In this document: one piece after another, positions 63,866-64,000 of the stretch
How the letters are laid out: each line of letters starts with the position of its first letter
How positions within the stretch are numbered: position 1 is the stretch's first letter
From: Pseudomonadota bacterium
Lineage (GTDB): Bacteria > Pseudomonadota > Alphaproteobacteria > Sphingomonadales > Sphingomonadaceae
Length of the DNA: 64,000 nucleotides
Direction of reading: 5' to 3'
NCBI GenBank assembly: GCA_020160755.1
Contig: JAIUPN010000001.1
Location: 434,001-498,000 of the forward strand
The notes under the pieces: generated by a model
Told to the model about the DNA's origin: nothing
The model's input: the letters and a program-made list of their open reading frames with translations, nothing else
Database searches by the model: none
Position numbers and translations under genes: made by a program

Positions 63866-64000
63866 TCAGTCCTTCAAAATCTTGGTCAGCGCGGTCGCGA
63901 TGCGCACCGGGCCGGGGAAATAGGCCCATTCGAGGCTATGCGGATAAGGCGTGTCGAACCCGGTGACGCGTTCGACCGGCGCCTCGAGATGATAGAAGCA
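63866..64000 (-). CDS. bkdA2: Branched-chain 2-oxoacid dehydrogenase E1 beta, C-terminal end (partial)
   Basis: Only the last 44 codons are in the window; the gene continues beyond 64000. The visible end reads through VERVTGFDTPYPHSLEWAYF to a stop at 63866-63868, which is the typical C-terminus of E1 beta subunits of branched-chain keto acid dehydrogenase, including the conserved GFDTPYP near the end. It lies directly upstream of the E2 gene, four bases away, in the usual bkdA2-bkdB order. Confidence 0.85.
   Translation of the reverse strand, partial: CFYHLEAPVERVTGFDTPYPHSLEWAYFPGPVRIATALTKILKD

Overview
The window is high-GC chromosomal DNA of an alphaproteobacterium. The best fit is Sphingomonadales, near Sphingopyxis or Sphingomonas. 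This is inferred from gene content: a split nuoA-N operon, PhaR, a large solitary TonB-dependent receptor, the tkt-gap-pgk-fba glycolytic block, zapA-6S RNA-fau, and Pro/Ala-rich dehydrogenase E2 linkers. No phage, IS element, CRISPR array or rRNA was seen. The window begins in a gene-free end and stops inside a gene.

Layout. 58-4448 (minus): pdhC-lpd (E2 and E3 of pyruvate dehydrogenase) followed by three membrane protein genes including a PAP2 phosphatase. 4624-11731: UspA protein, a small membrane protein divergent from an XRE/MmyB-type regulator, RNase R, a secreted protein of unknown role, an archaeal/eukaryal-type prolyl-tRNA synthetase, and PhaR. 12227-15436: a TonB-dependent receptor with a structured 5' leader and a strong terminator. 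15602-19808: alanine racemase, an MHS-type transporter divergent from a cyclase-family hydrolase, and an ASCH-domain gene with a probable leaderless promoter. 19980-38713 (minus): one run of 21 closely packed genes, nuoA-N (respiratory complex I) followed by birA, coaX, rnj and a DUF1467 gene. Three small unrecognised genes sit between nuoD/nuoE, nuoG/nuoH and nuoH/nuoI, each joined to its upstream neighbour by an ATGA/GTGA-type overlap. 38941-45381: YbjN protein, BAAT-like hydrolase, inositol monophosphatase, EF-P, OPT transporter, thiE, lipoprotein. 45378-51235 (minus): tkt, gap, pgk, fba, O-methyltransferase. 51404-53104: small coiled-coil gene, zapA, 6S RNA, fau, DUF2842. 53184-54503: tRNA-Asp and an AI-2E-type permease. 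54700-62511: four exported DUF11/Ig-like proteins, the last a 1696-residue predicted outer-membrane barrel. 62578-64000: branched-chain keto acid dehydrogenase E2 and the end of E1 beta.

How they work together. The nuo block builds the proton-pumping NADH dehydrogenase fed by NADH from the glycolytic block and the two keto-acid dehydrogenase systems at the window ends. The most promising undescribed system is the four-gene exported DUF11 cluster: two paralogous secreted proteins, one single-domain secreted protein, and a large barrel protein that carries the same N-terminal motif and a DUF11 domain, with stem-loops between the genes. The second is the set of three small genes embedded in the nuo operon.
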